A stretch of DNA of 64,000 bases from Alphaproteobacteria bacterium (GTDB lineage: Bacteria; Pseudomonadota; Alphaproteobacteria; RF32; CAG-239), in NCBI GenBank assembly GCA_015062535.1, contig SUUK01000001.1:195917-259916 (forward strand). Reading direction: 5' to 3'. Under the pieces are notes generated by a model that was not told the origin of the DNA, ran no database searches, and saw nothing but the letters and a program-made list of their open reading frames with translations. This document shows, piece after piece, positions 1-8,517 of this stretch (positions are counted from its first letter, which is position 1; each line of letters begins with the position of its first letter). Both the position numbers and the translations under genes were made by a program.

Positions 1-6
1 AAAATT

Positions 7-1638
7 ATGAAAACGAAAAACTTTATTTTGCTCATTGTTCTAGGAATGATGAGTATGTTGTTCTTTAACAGCTGTTCAGGAGAAGATCCGATAATTACCA
101 CCTTAAACTCTTCGGTGGTAAAAAGTACGTATCAGTGGAGTAAGGCGACCAAAGGCGACACACTTATTTACGAGTGCGCTCAAATTGTGAGCCTAAATTA
201 TTTAGACAAGGTAACAACCTTTAAACCCAAGGCTAAAATTGTCTTTTATAAAAGCAATGATGTGATTACCATTGATCCAAGTGATAATCCAAAGGCAATT
301 TATAAAACAAGCAATGAGACAAAGGATGAAACATCTTCATCACCAACAATTTACTCTTATGATAAAGAGTTTATTTTTGAGGATGGACAGAAAATCACCG
401 CCAAGGCATTTTATGAGGTCTATACCTTTGATGAGGATAAGAGCATTAATTTGCCGTTTGTGTCAATAAATTCCATTGATTTTGTTGATGCAAATACAGC
501 TCTTTCTCCAGATAAAACAGATGAGTACAAAGTAGATTTGTTATTTTCATTTGATTGGAAAGTAAACTATGGCTCAGAAGAAGGAAAAAAAGATGTTGAG
601 ATTGATTACCTAAAGGTAGCATTAAGCTCAGAAAAACCTGATGAACTCCTTGATATCACATATAATCAAAGTTATGAATGGACGAGTGATAATTCGTTAG
701 TTTTAATTTTTGAAAAAAATGAAATCTGGAGCATATCTGGAAAGAAATCCCAAAAGTATCAATCACCAGCACTTGAATTTAATCTTTCATCTGCCAAAAA
801 CAAAACGTTGGAATGCTCTTCTTTTGACTTAAAAAGTGAGCAAAAAACAACTACTGTCAAATCAGAAACCATAAGCAATGATGATTGGAATATCATCAAA
901 AACGAGGTAACCGAAATTATAACAATTTCAAACTCAAGCTTAACTTTTGAAGACAGTTTTGTTTATCAAACCTACAAGGCATCTTTTAGAATAGATGGTA
1001 AAGAGTTCGAGTATGATTTAAGTTCTGTGTTTAGTTATGATACAAGCATTTCAAAAAACAATGAACAAACATCAACTCATACAACACTTGGAAGTTTAAT
1101 CGTATGCAATAAGACATTTAACTCTGCTGTTGTTACCACCTTAAACCTAAAAGAAAAAAATGAGCCAACTCCTGATGACGACACCATTCCTGCTCATGGA
1201 CGAATTTTATCTCATTTTGTAAGTGCGGTATTTGATGTATCAAGTAAAGTAACTAAAAAGTGTGTAATCGTTCGCTATGAAAAAGGTTATGATTGGGGAA
1301 TATGTGAATATGATGAGTATTATCCCACATCTTTCACATACACTCAAAGTGGCTATTCAGGATTTAATTCCGCTGCAATAGAAAAGAAAGGACAATACCG
1401 TTTAGCAAGAGCGGTTGATACCTCAAGCGCAATATATTGGTACAAAGAAAACAATGAACTTGTTTCTGGTATAGATGTTGCAACTTGTAAAGCTATTGGC
1501 TGGAAAAACATGGTAAATGGCAAATATTGTTCCAAGATGAATGGATATGAAGAAAAATTCTCATCAGATTCATATACATTAACTCTTACAGCACCAAATG
1601 GCTCAACAAAAACTTTCAAATCAAAGAAAGCTAACTAA
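7..1638 (+). CDS. Orphan secreted lipoprotein, function unknown
   Basis: The 543-residue product starts with a lipoprotein signal: charged MKTK, a hydrophobic stretch, then LFFNSC, with the lipid-bearing Cys at about residue 23. The residues after the Cys (SGEDP) are acidic and resemble the surface-export signals of Bacteroidota lipoproteins; that comparison is inference. The rest is Ser/Thr/Lys-rich, predicted mostly beta, with a Pro-Asp linker (PTPDDDTIP) near residue 390 separating a larger N-terminal part from a C-terminal domain that contains several Tyr, Trp and Cys residues. I recognise no family. The six visible bases before the ATG (aaaatt) show no Shine-Dalgarno sequence, and a terminator follows at once. 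It therefore looks like the other orphan monocistronic genes in this window. The start is secure because the signal peptide begins there. Confidence 0.8.
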   Translation: MKTKNFILLIVLGMMSMLFFNSCSGEDPIITTLNSSVVKSTYQWSKATKGDTLIYECAQIVSLNYLDKVTTFKPKAKIVFYKSNDVITIDPSDNPKAIYKTSNETKDETSSSPTIYSYDKEFIFEDGQKITAKAFYEVYTFDEDKSINLPFVSINSIDFVDANTALSPDKTDEYKVDLLFSFDWKVNYGSEEGKKDVEIDYLKVALSSEKPDELLDITYNQSYEWTSDNSLVLIFEKNEIWSISGKKSQKYQSPALEFNLSSAKNKTLECSSFDLKSEQKTTTVKSETISNDDWNIIKNEVTEIITISNSSLTFEDSFVYQTYKASFRIDGKEFEYDLSSVFSYDTSISKNNEQTSTHTTLGSLIVCNKTFNSAVVTTLNLKEKNEPTPDDDTIPAHGRILSHFVSAVFDVSSKVTKKCVIVRYEKGYDWGICEYDEYYPTSFTYTQSGYSGFNSAAIEKKGQYRLARAVDTSSAIYWYKENNELVSGIDVATCKAIGWKNMVNGKYCSKMNGYEEKFSSDSYTLTLTAPNGSTKTFKSKKAN

Positions 1639-1659
1639 ATTGTAAAAACTAAAAAAAAG

Positions 1660-1693
1660 ACTCCGAAAGCAATAAAGCTTCGGAGTTTTTTTA
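1660..1693 (+). terminator. Intrinsic terminator after the orphan lipoprotein
   Basis: A stem ACTCCGAAAGC/GCTTCGGAGT with one bulged A and an AATAAA loop is followed by a run of seven Ts. It separates the lipoprotein from the psd promoter just downstream. Confidence 0.85.
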
Positions 1694-1704
1694 TTTCAAT
1701 TTTA

Positions 1705-1733
1705 TTGACAAAGAAAACTGAAATTGTTATCTT
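1705..1733 (+). promoter_or_regulatory. Sigma70-type promoter of psd
   Basis: TTGACA, a 17-base spacer and TATCTT lie about 30 bases upstream of the psd start. This is a useful reference for the housekeeping promoter of this genome. The psd start also has an ordinary AAGGAG ribosome site. Confidence 0.6.
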
Positions 1734-1763
1734 CTAAAGCGGATATTTTTTAAGGAGTTTAAA

Positions 1764-2633
1764 ATGACATCTTTAGTAGATAAAGTTAAAGTAACATCTC
1801 AATATTTTTTACCAAAGAAATTTTTATCAAGAAGTATCGGGGTATTAGCATCAAGCAAAATGGGGAAGGCTACAACATTCCTAATTGACAGTTTTGTAAA
1901 ATATTATCACGTTGATATGACAGAAGCTAAAATAAAATCAACAGCTAAATATAAAACTTTTAATGACTTTTTTACTCGTGAATTAAAATCAGGTGCTCGC
2001 CCAATCATAGAAGACCAAAACGCTCTTGCAATGCCGGCAGATGGACGAATAAGCGAGCTTGGTGATATCTATAAAGATGCTATCTTGCAAGCTAAAAATC
2101 ATTATTATAGCCTTGAGGCACTATTAGGTGGAAATCCAAAAGATAGCCAAAGCTTTGAAAATGGAACATTTGCAACAATATATCTATCACCTAAGGATTA
2201 TCATCGTGTGCATATGCCATATACTGGAAAGCTAGAAAAAATGATTTTTGTTCCTGGTGATTTATTTTCAGTAAATCCTTTAACAGCCCAAAATGTAGAT
2301 AACCTCTTTGCAAGAAATGAACGAGTAATCTGCTTTTTTAATAACGAAAAGCTAGGCCGTTTTGCCGTGGTGATGGTAGGTGCAACTATTGTTGCAAGCA
2401 TAGAAACAGTTTTTGCTGGAACCGTTGCTCCAAAATGTGGCAAAGAAATAACTATATACGATTATTCAAAAGACAATATCGTTATTGAAAAAGGTAAAGA
2501 ATTAGGTCGTTTCAAACTAGGAAGTACCGCAATTTGTGTTTTTGAACCTAAAAAAGTAAATCTTGCAAAAGAGCTCAAAAATAGTGTTCCTGTTAAAATG
2601 GGTACAAAACTAGGAGAACTAACTTCTAAATAA
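1764..2633 (+). CDS. psd: Phosphatidylserine decarboxylase proenzyme
   Basis: This enzyme decarboxylates phosphatidylserine to phosphatidylethanolamine at the inner membrane. The 289-residue length fits the bacterial proenzyme. The self-cleavage motif LGST near residue 252, where the Ser becomes the pyruvoyl group, is intact. The conserved segments FNDFFTREL near residue 60, PADGR near 91 and SPKDYHRVH near 143 are all present. AAGGAG stands 8 bases before the ATG and a clear promoter lies upstream. No pssA gene is adjacent, so the partner synthase must be elsewhere. The gene is followed by a bidirectional terminator. Confidence 0.95.
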   Translation: MTSLVDKVKVTSQYFLPKKFLSRSIGVLASSKMGKATTFLIDSFVKYYHVDMTEAKIKSTAKYKTFNDFFTRELKSGARPIIEDQNALAMPADGRISELGDIYKDAILQAKNHYYSLEALLGGNPKDSQSFENGTFATIYLSPKDYHRVHMPYTGKLEKMIFVPGDLFSVNPLTAQNVDNLFARNERVICFFNNEKLGRFAVVMVGATIVASIETVFAGTVAPKCGKEITIYDYSKDNIVIEKGKELGRFKLGSTAICVFEPKKVNLAKELKNSVPVKMGTKLGELTSK

Positions 2634-2641
2634 CTTAAAAA

Positions 2642-2668
2642 AAGCCCCGAAATAGGGGCTTAATTTTT
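2642..2668. terminator. Bidirectional terminator between psd and the glycosyltransferase operon
   Basis: AAGCCCC and GGGGCTT pair around a six-base GAAATA loop. T-rich and A-rich flanks on the two sides let it act for both convergent genes. Confidence 0.85.
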
Positions 2669-2670
2669 AT

Positions 2671-3801
2671 TTATTTTTTTACCACTTCATTTAGCAGTTT
2701 TTCCCATTTATCAATTATTACGTTTGGAGCATAATTTTTCATGTCATTTCTTGCATTTTGTCCCATCTTGATACGTAGTTCTTTATCGCTCATTAAGGTT
2801 TTTAGTTTATCGGCAAAATCATCTATATCGCTTGCTAAAAATCCATTATGCCCATCAATGATTACTTCATTAATAGAATGAGCATGCTTAAACCCAATGT
2901 GAGGAAGCCCATAAGCCATTCCATCTGCAATAGCTAGACTAAATCCTTCACAATTGCTAGGAAATGCATGAATATCAGCACTACCATATGTCAAAGGTAA
3001 GTCTTTTGTATATCCCATCATAAACACTTGCAAAGACAAACCATTATTAGCAATATAATCATTTATTTCTTTATCGTATTCAGGATACTTTCTAAGACCA
3101 TAAATCTCAACTTTCCAATCAGGAAAATCTTTTGCAATTTTATTGAATGCTTCAATCAAAACATGAGGCTGTTTGACATTACGCTCAATTCTTGCAATAT
3201 ATATAATCTTTTTCTTTTCGATACTTAAATTAGCAACATCTTTATCTTTGATTTGCTCAACAGGATTTGCGATAACTTCAATGTTCTTAGGCTTAAACCA
3301 AGAATCAATATCCTCTTTAAAAGAGGGCAACAACACATGAAAAGTATTTATTTTATGAAAACTTTTTTGATATAATTTTTTTATAAAATTAGGTTTATTT
3401 AAGTATTTATCCAATACAAGATGAGGCCATCCATGTATCATTTGAATAATTGGAATATCATGATTTTGAAATCTTGTAATATTAAATAAATCATTAGGAA
3501 AATAGGATATTATAACATCTGGATTTTCTTTTTTTATAAATTTGTTAAAACGAAAATAAGGTGGTACAAACTTTGCTCTAAACTTATGATATAAATCAAT
3601 AACTTTATTTTCATCTTTTCCACTCAAATTACAAACTCTGACATTTTGATTAAGAGTAAATTGAGGTGATAGAGCTCCAAGTTTAGAATAAGTATCACAA
3701 GCAATCAATACTTCATGACCACGCTCAGCCAAAAGATTAGCAAAATAAATAAGCCAATTTGTATTTAAGACATTTCTATCTCTAGCAAGCATTATTTTCA
3801 T
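2671..3801 (-). CDS. Glycosyltransferase, GT4/group 1 fold
   Basis: The 376-residue protein has the two-domain GT-B layout of group 1 (GT4-like) enzymes. An N-terminal acceptor half (MKIMLARDRNVLNTNW) is followed by a C-terminal donor-binding half with IYIARIERN near residue 205 and ADIHAFPSNCEGFSLAIADG near residue 280, where the EGFSLAIAD segment is the family's E-x7-E-like nucleotide-sugar motif. It probably adds a sugar to a surface glycan on the cytoplasmic face; donor and acceptor cannot be read. The start overlaps the end of the upstream gene by four bases, which implies translational coupling. Confidence 0.88.
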   Translation of the reverse strand: MKIMLARDRNVLNTNWLIYFANLLAERGHEVLIACDTYSKLGALSPQFTLNQNVRVCNLSGKDENKVIDLYHKFRAKFVPPYFRFNKFIKKENPDVIISYFPNDLFNITRFQNHDIPIIQMIHGWPHLVLDKYLNKPNFIKKLYQKSFHKINTFHVLLPSFKEDIDSWFKPKNIEVIANPVEQIKDKDVANLSIEKKKIIYIARIERNVKQPHVLIEAFNKIAKDFPDWKVEIYGLRKYPEYDKEINDYIANNGLSLQVFMMGYTKDLPLTYGSADIHAFPSNCEGFSLAIADGMAYGLPHIGFKHAHSINEVIIDGHNGFLASDIDDFADKLKTLMSDKELRIKMGQNARNDMKNYAPNVIIDKWEKLLNEVVKK

Positions 3802-4442
3802 TTCTTAAGTTCCTTTTTAACAAATAAATTAAATATCTTAAACGAAATAGGGGCGGTCCAAAAGCAAATATTAACCTCTTTAATTCCTACTTCTTTACAT
3901 ATTCCAATTCTGTGATGTCCCTGCAAAATTTGGTCTTTTACCCCAAATTTTCGATTAATCATCACAATCATTGGACTTTTTTCACTATATCCATGTGTTT
4001 TAAGCGAATTATACAAATCATTATATCTTTTATTAGCTTCTTCTTTGCTTATTTGCCACTTTTTATTGGTCCATTGATAAGCATTTTCTCTATTTCTTTC
4101 ACCTCTTGTTAGGTTTGCTTCTAATAATTTATCAAATCTAACTCTAAAACTTTGATTATTCTTAACATAAAGCTTTCTTTTAATTGGTTTTATAAGAGTA
4201 ATAAAAAATCCAATAAAAGCAGGATACGAATAATAAGCAACTTTGGTTTTTACAAAGTCATCACTATTTTTTGCTAACAATAAATCATAGCCCATACATA
4301 TCTTACAACTATTTTCATCAACTAAAATTACCGCTTCACAATCTTTAACATCTTTACATTTATCTATTTTTACAGATTCTAGCTTTAATAGATCACAAAC
4401 CTTGATAAAGTAATAATTTGAAGAAAAACATAAAACTTTCAT
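3798..4442 (-). CDS. ParB-like (GHHRI motif) protein coupled to a glycosyltransferase
   Basis: I do not recognise a named family for the whole 214-residue protein. Its C-terminal third reads PMIVMINRKFGVKDQILQGH followed by HRIGICKEVGI, which matches the ParB/sulfiredoxin-type nuclease core (ILDG-Q/H-HR, then a small helix). The N-terminal half contains a Cys-rich stretch (KDCEAVILVDENSCKICMGY). It overlaps the following glycosyltransferase by four bases. ParB-like small proteins do occur inside polysaccharide loci, so a role in glycan assembly rather than DNA partitioning is my inference. Confidence 0.65.
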   Translation of the reverse strand: MKVLCFSSNYYFIKVCDLLKLESVKIDKCKDVKDCEAVILVDENSCKICMGYDLLLAKNSDDFVKTKVAYYSYPAFIGFFITLIKPIKRKLYVKNNQSFRVRFDKLLEANLTRGERNRENAYQWTNKKWQISKEEANKRYNDLYNSLKTHGYSEKSPMIVMINRKFGVKDQILQGHHRIGICKEVGIKEVNICFWTAPISFKIFNLFVKKELKK

Positions 4443-4625
4443 ACTTAAAGTCCTATAAAATTACTATAAACTTAAAGTAAATCTAGAACTTTAAGAGTTT
4501 TACTTCAATTGATATCTTAAACTATCAACATTTTTATAAAAAATATGAATTAAATATAAAAACTACTTGTAAAACAAAAAAAGCGATATTATGTTACTAG
4601 GCATAATAATAAAAAGGGTAGATAC

Positions 4626-5000
4626 ATGGATATAATTTCTAAAAATTTAGCTGAAACTACAATAAAAATGTTAGGTGACCGCTGGAAAATTAAGATAATA
4701 GAATGCTTAATGGACGGTACTAAGCGTTTTGGTGAATTAAGAAAAGAATTAGGTGATATTACCCAAAAGGTTCTAACATCAAATCTTAGAATGTTAGAAG
4801 AAAATGGTATTTTAGTCCGTAAAGTTTATGCAGAAATTCCTCCTCGTGTAGATTATACCTTAACAACAATAGGTTATAACCTAAAACCTGTAATAGATTC
4901 AATGGTTGCATGGGCAGAAGAATATCGTGAAATGCTTATTAACGAATTTAAAGATATTGATTTAAAACAAAAAATCAATAGCCTAAACCCAATAGCTTAA
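4626..5000 (+). CDS. HxlR-family winged-helix transcriptional regulator
   Basis: The 124-residue protein has the full HxlR pattern: LGDRWKIKIIECLMDGTKRF, then LRKELGDITQKVLTSNLRML as the recognition-helix region, then RVDYTLTTIGYNL as the wing. These regulators bind palindromic operators as dimers and often sense redox or electrophile stress. The conserved N-terminal Cys used by some members is absent here. It is monocistronic, with a GGGTAGATAC ribosome site. The 180 bases upstream contain a CTTAAAG/CTTTAAG inverted repeat (4469-4494) that could be an operator for this gene or for the divergent pair. Confidence 0.88.
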   Translation: MDIISKNLAETTIKMLGDRWKIKIIECLMDGTKRFGELRKELGDITQKVLTSNLRMLEENGILVRKVYAEIPPRVDYTLTTIGYNLKPVIDSMVAWAEEYREMLINEFKDIDLKQKINSLNPIA

Positions 5001-5040
5001 GTAAAACTTTAATTTTTCAAACAATCAAATTGATTTTAAT

Positions 5041-5985
5041 CTATTTTTTTGAGCGAAGTACGTTATCTAGCTTAAGAAAACGCTCAGCTATTGCTTCAAG
5101 ATATGCAAAATCAGGAGCAAGATTACATACCTTTGCATGCAAATATCTATAAAAATCTTTTGTAAAATAAGGAGTTTTTAGATTCTTTTTAACATATTTC
5201 CAGTTTGCAGATAATGCTTTTTCATAAATCTTTGCAATCTCATTTTTTGATAATTCATCTATATAGTCTTTTAACATATAATAATGTGCAAAAAATCTAT
5301 CATTATCTAATTGATTGGTATTTTTGCTAAGGTTATTTGTTTCTCTTGGAACTAAAACAACATTAGCATCCATCTTTATAGCCCCTTTAGCAAGCCTTGC
5401 AACTCTTAAAGGAATACTTTCATCTTGAATAAATACTCTCTCATCAGCGCCACCAGCTTTTTGTAAAACATCTCTTTTAATGAGTTGCCCCATGCGAGTA
5501 AAGCGACCATGAAGCACTACATCCAAAGCATTTTCTTTATAGTTGTAAGAAAAATCATTTTTCATTATTTCTGAAGAAATCTCATGAGGTTCTTTTCCGG
5601 TTTTAATAAATGTACCATAAACCATGTCGGCATTATGCTTTTGAGCAAGTTCAATCATCTTTTCTGTAGAGTTAAGAGGTAAAATATCATCACTATCAAG
5701 CATTCTAACCCATTTACCTTTTGCTCTCATAATTCCTTGGTTAACAGTAATGCTAATTCCTTCATTTTTTTCTTTAGCAACAAGGGTAACATTTTTGATG
5801 TTTTTCATCTTTTCTCTAATGATTTCAACAGATTTATCTTTAGAAACATCATCAATGAAAATATATTCAGGATTTTTTACCCCTGTTTGGTTTATCAACG
5901 CATCAAGTACTGCAGGCAGATAAAACTCTTTATTATAAACAGACATAACAAAAGAAACATCAATATCATCATTTAATTTATTCAT
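5041..5985 (-). CDS. Family 2 glycosyltransferase
   Basis: This 314-residue GT-A enzyme opens with DVSFVMSVYNKEFYLPAVLD, continues to YIFIDDVSKDKS and reaches the metal-binding DxD equivalent in RMLDSDDILP near residue 97. The C-terminal half lacks obvious membrane segments. Such enzymes transfer an activated sugar to O-antigen, capsule or lipid acceptors. With the GT4 gene and the ParB-like gene nearby it suggests a dispersed surface-glycan locus. It converges on the HxlR regulator with no clear terminator between them. Confidence 0.92.
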   Translation of the reverse strand: MNKLNDDIDVSFVMSVYNKEFYLPAVLDALINQTGVKNPEYIFIDDVSKDKSVEIIREKMKNIKNVTLVAKEKNEGISITVNQGIMRAKGKWVRMLDSDDILPLNSTEKMIELAQKHNADMVYGTFIKTGKEPHEISSEIMKNDFSYNYKENALDVVLHGRFTRMGQLIKRDVLQKAGGADERVFIQDESIPLRVARLAKGAIKMDANVVLVPRETNNLSKNTNQLDNDRFFAHYYMLKDYIDELSKNEIAKIYEKALSANWKYVKKNLKTPYFTKDFYRYLHAKVCNLAPDFAYLEAIAERFLKLDNVLRSKK

Positions 5986-6052
5986 TTTCTACCTACAATA
6001 AATATTGTTAAAAACTTCTACGAGTATACAAAATCTCAAAAAAACCGCAAGC

Positions 6053-6787
6053 TTAAAATTTTACATTGTTAATTTCTTGTCCTGTATCGTATGTGATAAT
6101 ATTAACAAGGTTACCTTTTTTATCAAAATATTTTGCTTTACCATGCAATTTACCATTTTTACAATTAGCCAAAACTTTAGGTTTCCCATTTTTGTAAAAG
6201 CTTTGAGTTACTCCATTACATTTTCCTTTAACAAATTCCGAATAGCTAATAAGATTGTTACCTTTAGTATAATATCTTTGTGGTCCGTTTTGTTTTCCTT
6301 TATTATAAGTAATAGAGTGTTTAACTGCACCATTATGGTAATATTCTTCAATTAAACCATGTTTTTTACCATTTTTATAGCTTTCTTTTCGAAGTAAATC
6401 TCCGTTTTTATAATAAAAAATTCTCCCCCCATGTAGTTTTCCTTTTTTATAGTAGCTCACTTCTTGTTCTGTGCCATCATCATAATATAAGATAACTTTG
6501 CCATGAGGAAGCCCATCATAATATTGAGCATTAAGGATTATCTTCCCTTTGTTGTTATAAGCCAGATATAAACCACTTATTAAGCCATCTACATAGTGGA
6601 TTTCTTCTTTTAATCTCATAGTCTTGGAATATTTATGATATAACCCAGTAATAGGGTGGTTATTTGCATCAAACCTAACACCATCTACATCATAAGATGT
6701 TTTGTCAGTATAAAGAGTCGTAAGTTGCCCTACATGGCAAGCAGATAGTAATAAAATACTCAAAATTCCAACAAATTTCTTCATCAT
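6053..6787 (-). CDS. YwqK/MORN-variant repeat lipoprotein
   Basis: I start the gene at the first of two ATGs at 6787 because AGGAG lies seven bases before it and a lipoprotein signal (FVGILSILLLSAC) follows; the open frame upstream has no ribosome site. The remainder, about 245 residues, is a ladder of at least eight repeats of roughly 22 residues of the form Y-x-D/N-G-x-x-H-G-x-x-x-Y-Y. This is the YwqK (PF07661) type, related to MORN repeats. The protein should sit lipid-anchored in the envelope. Related proteins are sometimes antitoxins or surface scaffolds, but nothing here fixes a role. Confidence 0.82.
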   Translation of the reverse strand: MMKKFVGILSILLLSACHVGQLTTLYTDKTSYDVDGVRFDANNHPITGLYHKYSKTMRLKEEIHYVDGLISGLYLAYNNKGKIILNAQYYDGLPHGKVILYYDDGTEQEVSYYKKGKLHGGRIFYYKNGDLLRKESYKNGKKHGLIEEYYHNGAVKHSITYNKGKQNGPQRYYTKGNNLISYSEFVKGKCNGVTQSFYKNGKPKVLANCKNGKLHGKAKYFDKKGNLVNIITYDTGQEINNVKF

Positions 6788-6860
6788 AGCTATACTCCTT
6801 CTAATAATTACATTTTCTATAAAACAAAACTTAACAAGAAGTAAAAAAAATATTAAATAC

Positions 6861-6965
6861 TCACAATAGTCTTTCACCAATGTGTTGCTTAATAAAACGA
6901 TAAAGAGTAGTCCTTCCAACACCAAATATTTTTGCAATCTGAGATTTTGAAACTTTTTTATTCAT
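6861..6965 (-). pseudogene. Remnant of a serine recombinase C-terminal helix-turn-helix
   Basis: A 34-residue frame contains KSQIAKIFGVGRTTLYRFIK, the classical DNA-binding helix-turn-helix found at the C-terminus of Hin/Gin-type invertases and Tn3-type resolvases. A stop codon two codons before the ATG and the absence of any catalytic Ser domain upstream show that the rest of the gene is gone. There is no ribosome site. It is best read as the scar of a lost invertase or transposon. Confidence 0.7.
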
Positions 6966-7037
6966 TCGTCATGAATAATATTAATATAACCTCTTGAAAC
7001 TAAGCAAAATCCCCTTATATCTACGACAGAAAGGATA

Positions 7038-7045
7038 GGGGGGGG
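7038..7045 (+). promoter_or_regulatory. G8 tract forming the ribosome-binding site of the flavin reductase gene
   Basis: Eight consecutive Gs sit eight bases before the ATG, inside AAGGATA-G8-ATTTTTT. In so AT-rich a sequence a G8 run is exceptional, and it occupies the Shine-Dalgarno position. Slippage would change spacing and initiation strength. Confidence 0.6.
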
Positions 7046-7052
7046 ATTTTTT

Positions 7053-7721
7053 ATGCAAGAAGCTCTTTTTACACTAACGCATGGACTATATGTTGTTGGT
7101 TCATGTAATAAACCACATTTTTCAGGTGCAATTGTAGATTCTGTGGCGCAAGTTTCAGCAAATCCGCCATTAATTATGCTCTCAATGATGAATCATTCAC
7201 ATACTAAATCTTGCATAGATAAAAATTTAGAATTTTCATTAAGTGTATTGCCTGAGGATATAGATCCCTTTGTTGTGGCAAATTTTGGCTTCCAGTCTGG
7301 CCATAATATCAAAAAATGGGAACAAGTTGATTATGTTACAATAAATGGTTTGCCTTACATACCAAATGCTTTAGCAAAATTAAAAGCAAAAGTAATCGAT
7401 ACCTTAAAATATCACCACAATACAATATATATTGCTGAAATAAAAAACACTTATGACCTAAAAGAGGGCGCGCCTCTAACTTATAAACATTATAGAGAAC
7501 ACCTAAAGCCAATTTGTCACATGTCCTCAAAATCTAAAGCATCTTGTGAACTAAAAACAGCCCCACATGAAAAAGGTGTAAAAATTCTAGATATTCATAG
7601 AACCTGGACTTGTTCTTTGTGCTATTATGAATATAAAGGGGATATCCCTTTTGAAGAATTAGATGATAACTGGCGCTGTCCACTTTGTGGTGTTGGGAAA
7701 GATATGTTTGAATTACGTTAA
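7053..7721 (+). CDS. Flavin reductase-like domain fused to rubredoxin
   Basis: Residues 1 to about 150 form an FMN-binding split-barrel flavin reductase domain (HGLYVVGSC near the start, then [20 protein letters not shown]). Residues 185-222 form a rubredoxin with [10 protein letters not shown] and [14 protein letters not shown], which gives the four Cys iron ligands as two CxxC knuckles. Such high-molecular-weight rubredoxins shuttle electrons from NAD(P)H to oxygen- or NO-reducing flavodiiron proteins in anaerobes. No flavodiiron gene is next door. A TTGAAA-N16-TATATC promoter precedes it. Its ribosome site is an unusual G8 run. Confidence 0.92.
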   Translation: MQEALFTLTHGLYVVGSCNKPHFSGAIVDSVAQVSANPPLIMLSMMNHSHTKSCIDKNLEFSLSVLPEDIDPFVVANFGFQSGHNIKKWEQVDYVTINGLPYIPNALAKLKAKVIDTLKYHHNTIYIAEIKNTYDLKEGAPLTYKHYREHLKPICHMSSKSKASCELKTAPHEKGVKILDIHRTWTCSLCYYEYKGDIPFEELDDNWRCPLCGVGKDMFELR

Positions 7722-7803
7722 AATATGCTTTGAAACATCAAAAACCAATTGACAAACTTCAATTTTAGTTTCACCATATAAGAATATAAATAAGAGGTGA
7801 ACA

Positions 7804-8517
7804 ATGAAAAAACAAAAAGTATGTTTAGTAACCGGAGCAGGTGGCAAGATCGGGCAAAAGGTGTTGGCAAGTCTTGTTTCAAAAGGAAAAAAAGTCTTAG
7901 CACTCGCTGAGCCTGATGATGCATTCTCACCAACAGTATTAAATACTCATCACATTCGTATAAATACAGCTCTTCCCGTAACTAATAAGTCTTTTACCAA
8001 ACATGATGTGCAATTCTGCTTTGGTGATTTAAGCGATATTTCTTATCTTGCTTCAATATTTTCTTCTGCCGATTCTAATAATATCGAAATCGAGTATGTT
8101 ATTCACTTATCTGCAAATAAAGAAATACAAAAGACATCACCTCATGCATACCATCCAGATTTTGGTGACACTGTAAACCTATTGGAGGTTGCAAGAGCAT
8201 ATTGGCAAGCAAATAAATCTGTATTTAAAGGTTTCTTCTTTGCATCAGATAATTCAAATAATGGAAATGATAAAATAGTTCAAATGCTTCAAAAACTGGC
8301 AGATAAAAACGAGTTTCCAGTAGAAATCTATAAACCAGAAAGCCTTGTTATTGGTGAAAACTACACCGGTCAAACCTCTCTTTCTCGTTTATATCGCTTT
8401 ATATCTCCTCTAAAAAGCATAAAAACCCCAAAAATAGAGACAAAATCTAAAAAAGATATTGAGAAAAAGTATGTAATATCACTACTTGGTGCAATTTCTA
8501 ATATCATTGAAGATTAA
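7804..8517 (+). CDS. NAD-dependent epimerase/short-chain dehydrogenase-like protein
   Basis: The 237-residue protein opens with a Rossmann dinucleotide motif (VCLVTGAGGKIGQKVLASL, giving GxGGxxG) followed by an acidic residue after the second strand. YVIHLSANKE near residue 100 corresponds to the family's fourth strand. The usual catalytic Tyr-x-x-x-Lys is not evident and the C-terminal substrate domain is short, so it may be non-catalytic or a distant relative. A GAGGTGA ribosome site precedes the ATG. It converges on the membrane protein downstream with a 14-base tail-to-tail overlap. Confidence 0.72.
   Translation: MKKQKVCLVTGAGGKIGQKVLASLVSKGKKVLALAEPDDAFSPTVLNTHHIRINTALPVTNKSFTKHDVQFCFGDLSDISYLASIFSSADSNNIEIEYVIHLSANKEIQKTSPHAYHPDFGDTVNLLEVARAYWQANKSVFKGFFFASDNSNNGNDKIVQMLQKLADKNEFPVEIYKPESLVIGENYTGQTSLSRLYRFISPLKSIKTPKIETKSKKDIEKKYVISLLGAISNIIED

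Noticed and set aside
6788-6937. A 50-codon N-terminal extension of the YwqK-type lipoprotein
   Set aside because: The lipoprotein signal and AGGAG site place the start at 6787, and the extension overlaps the recombinase remnant region.
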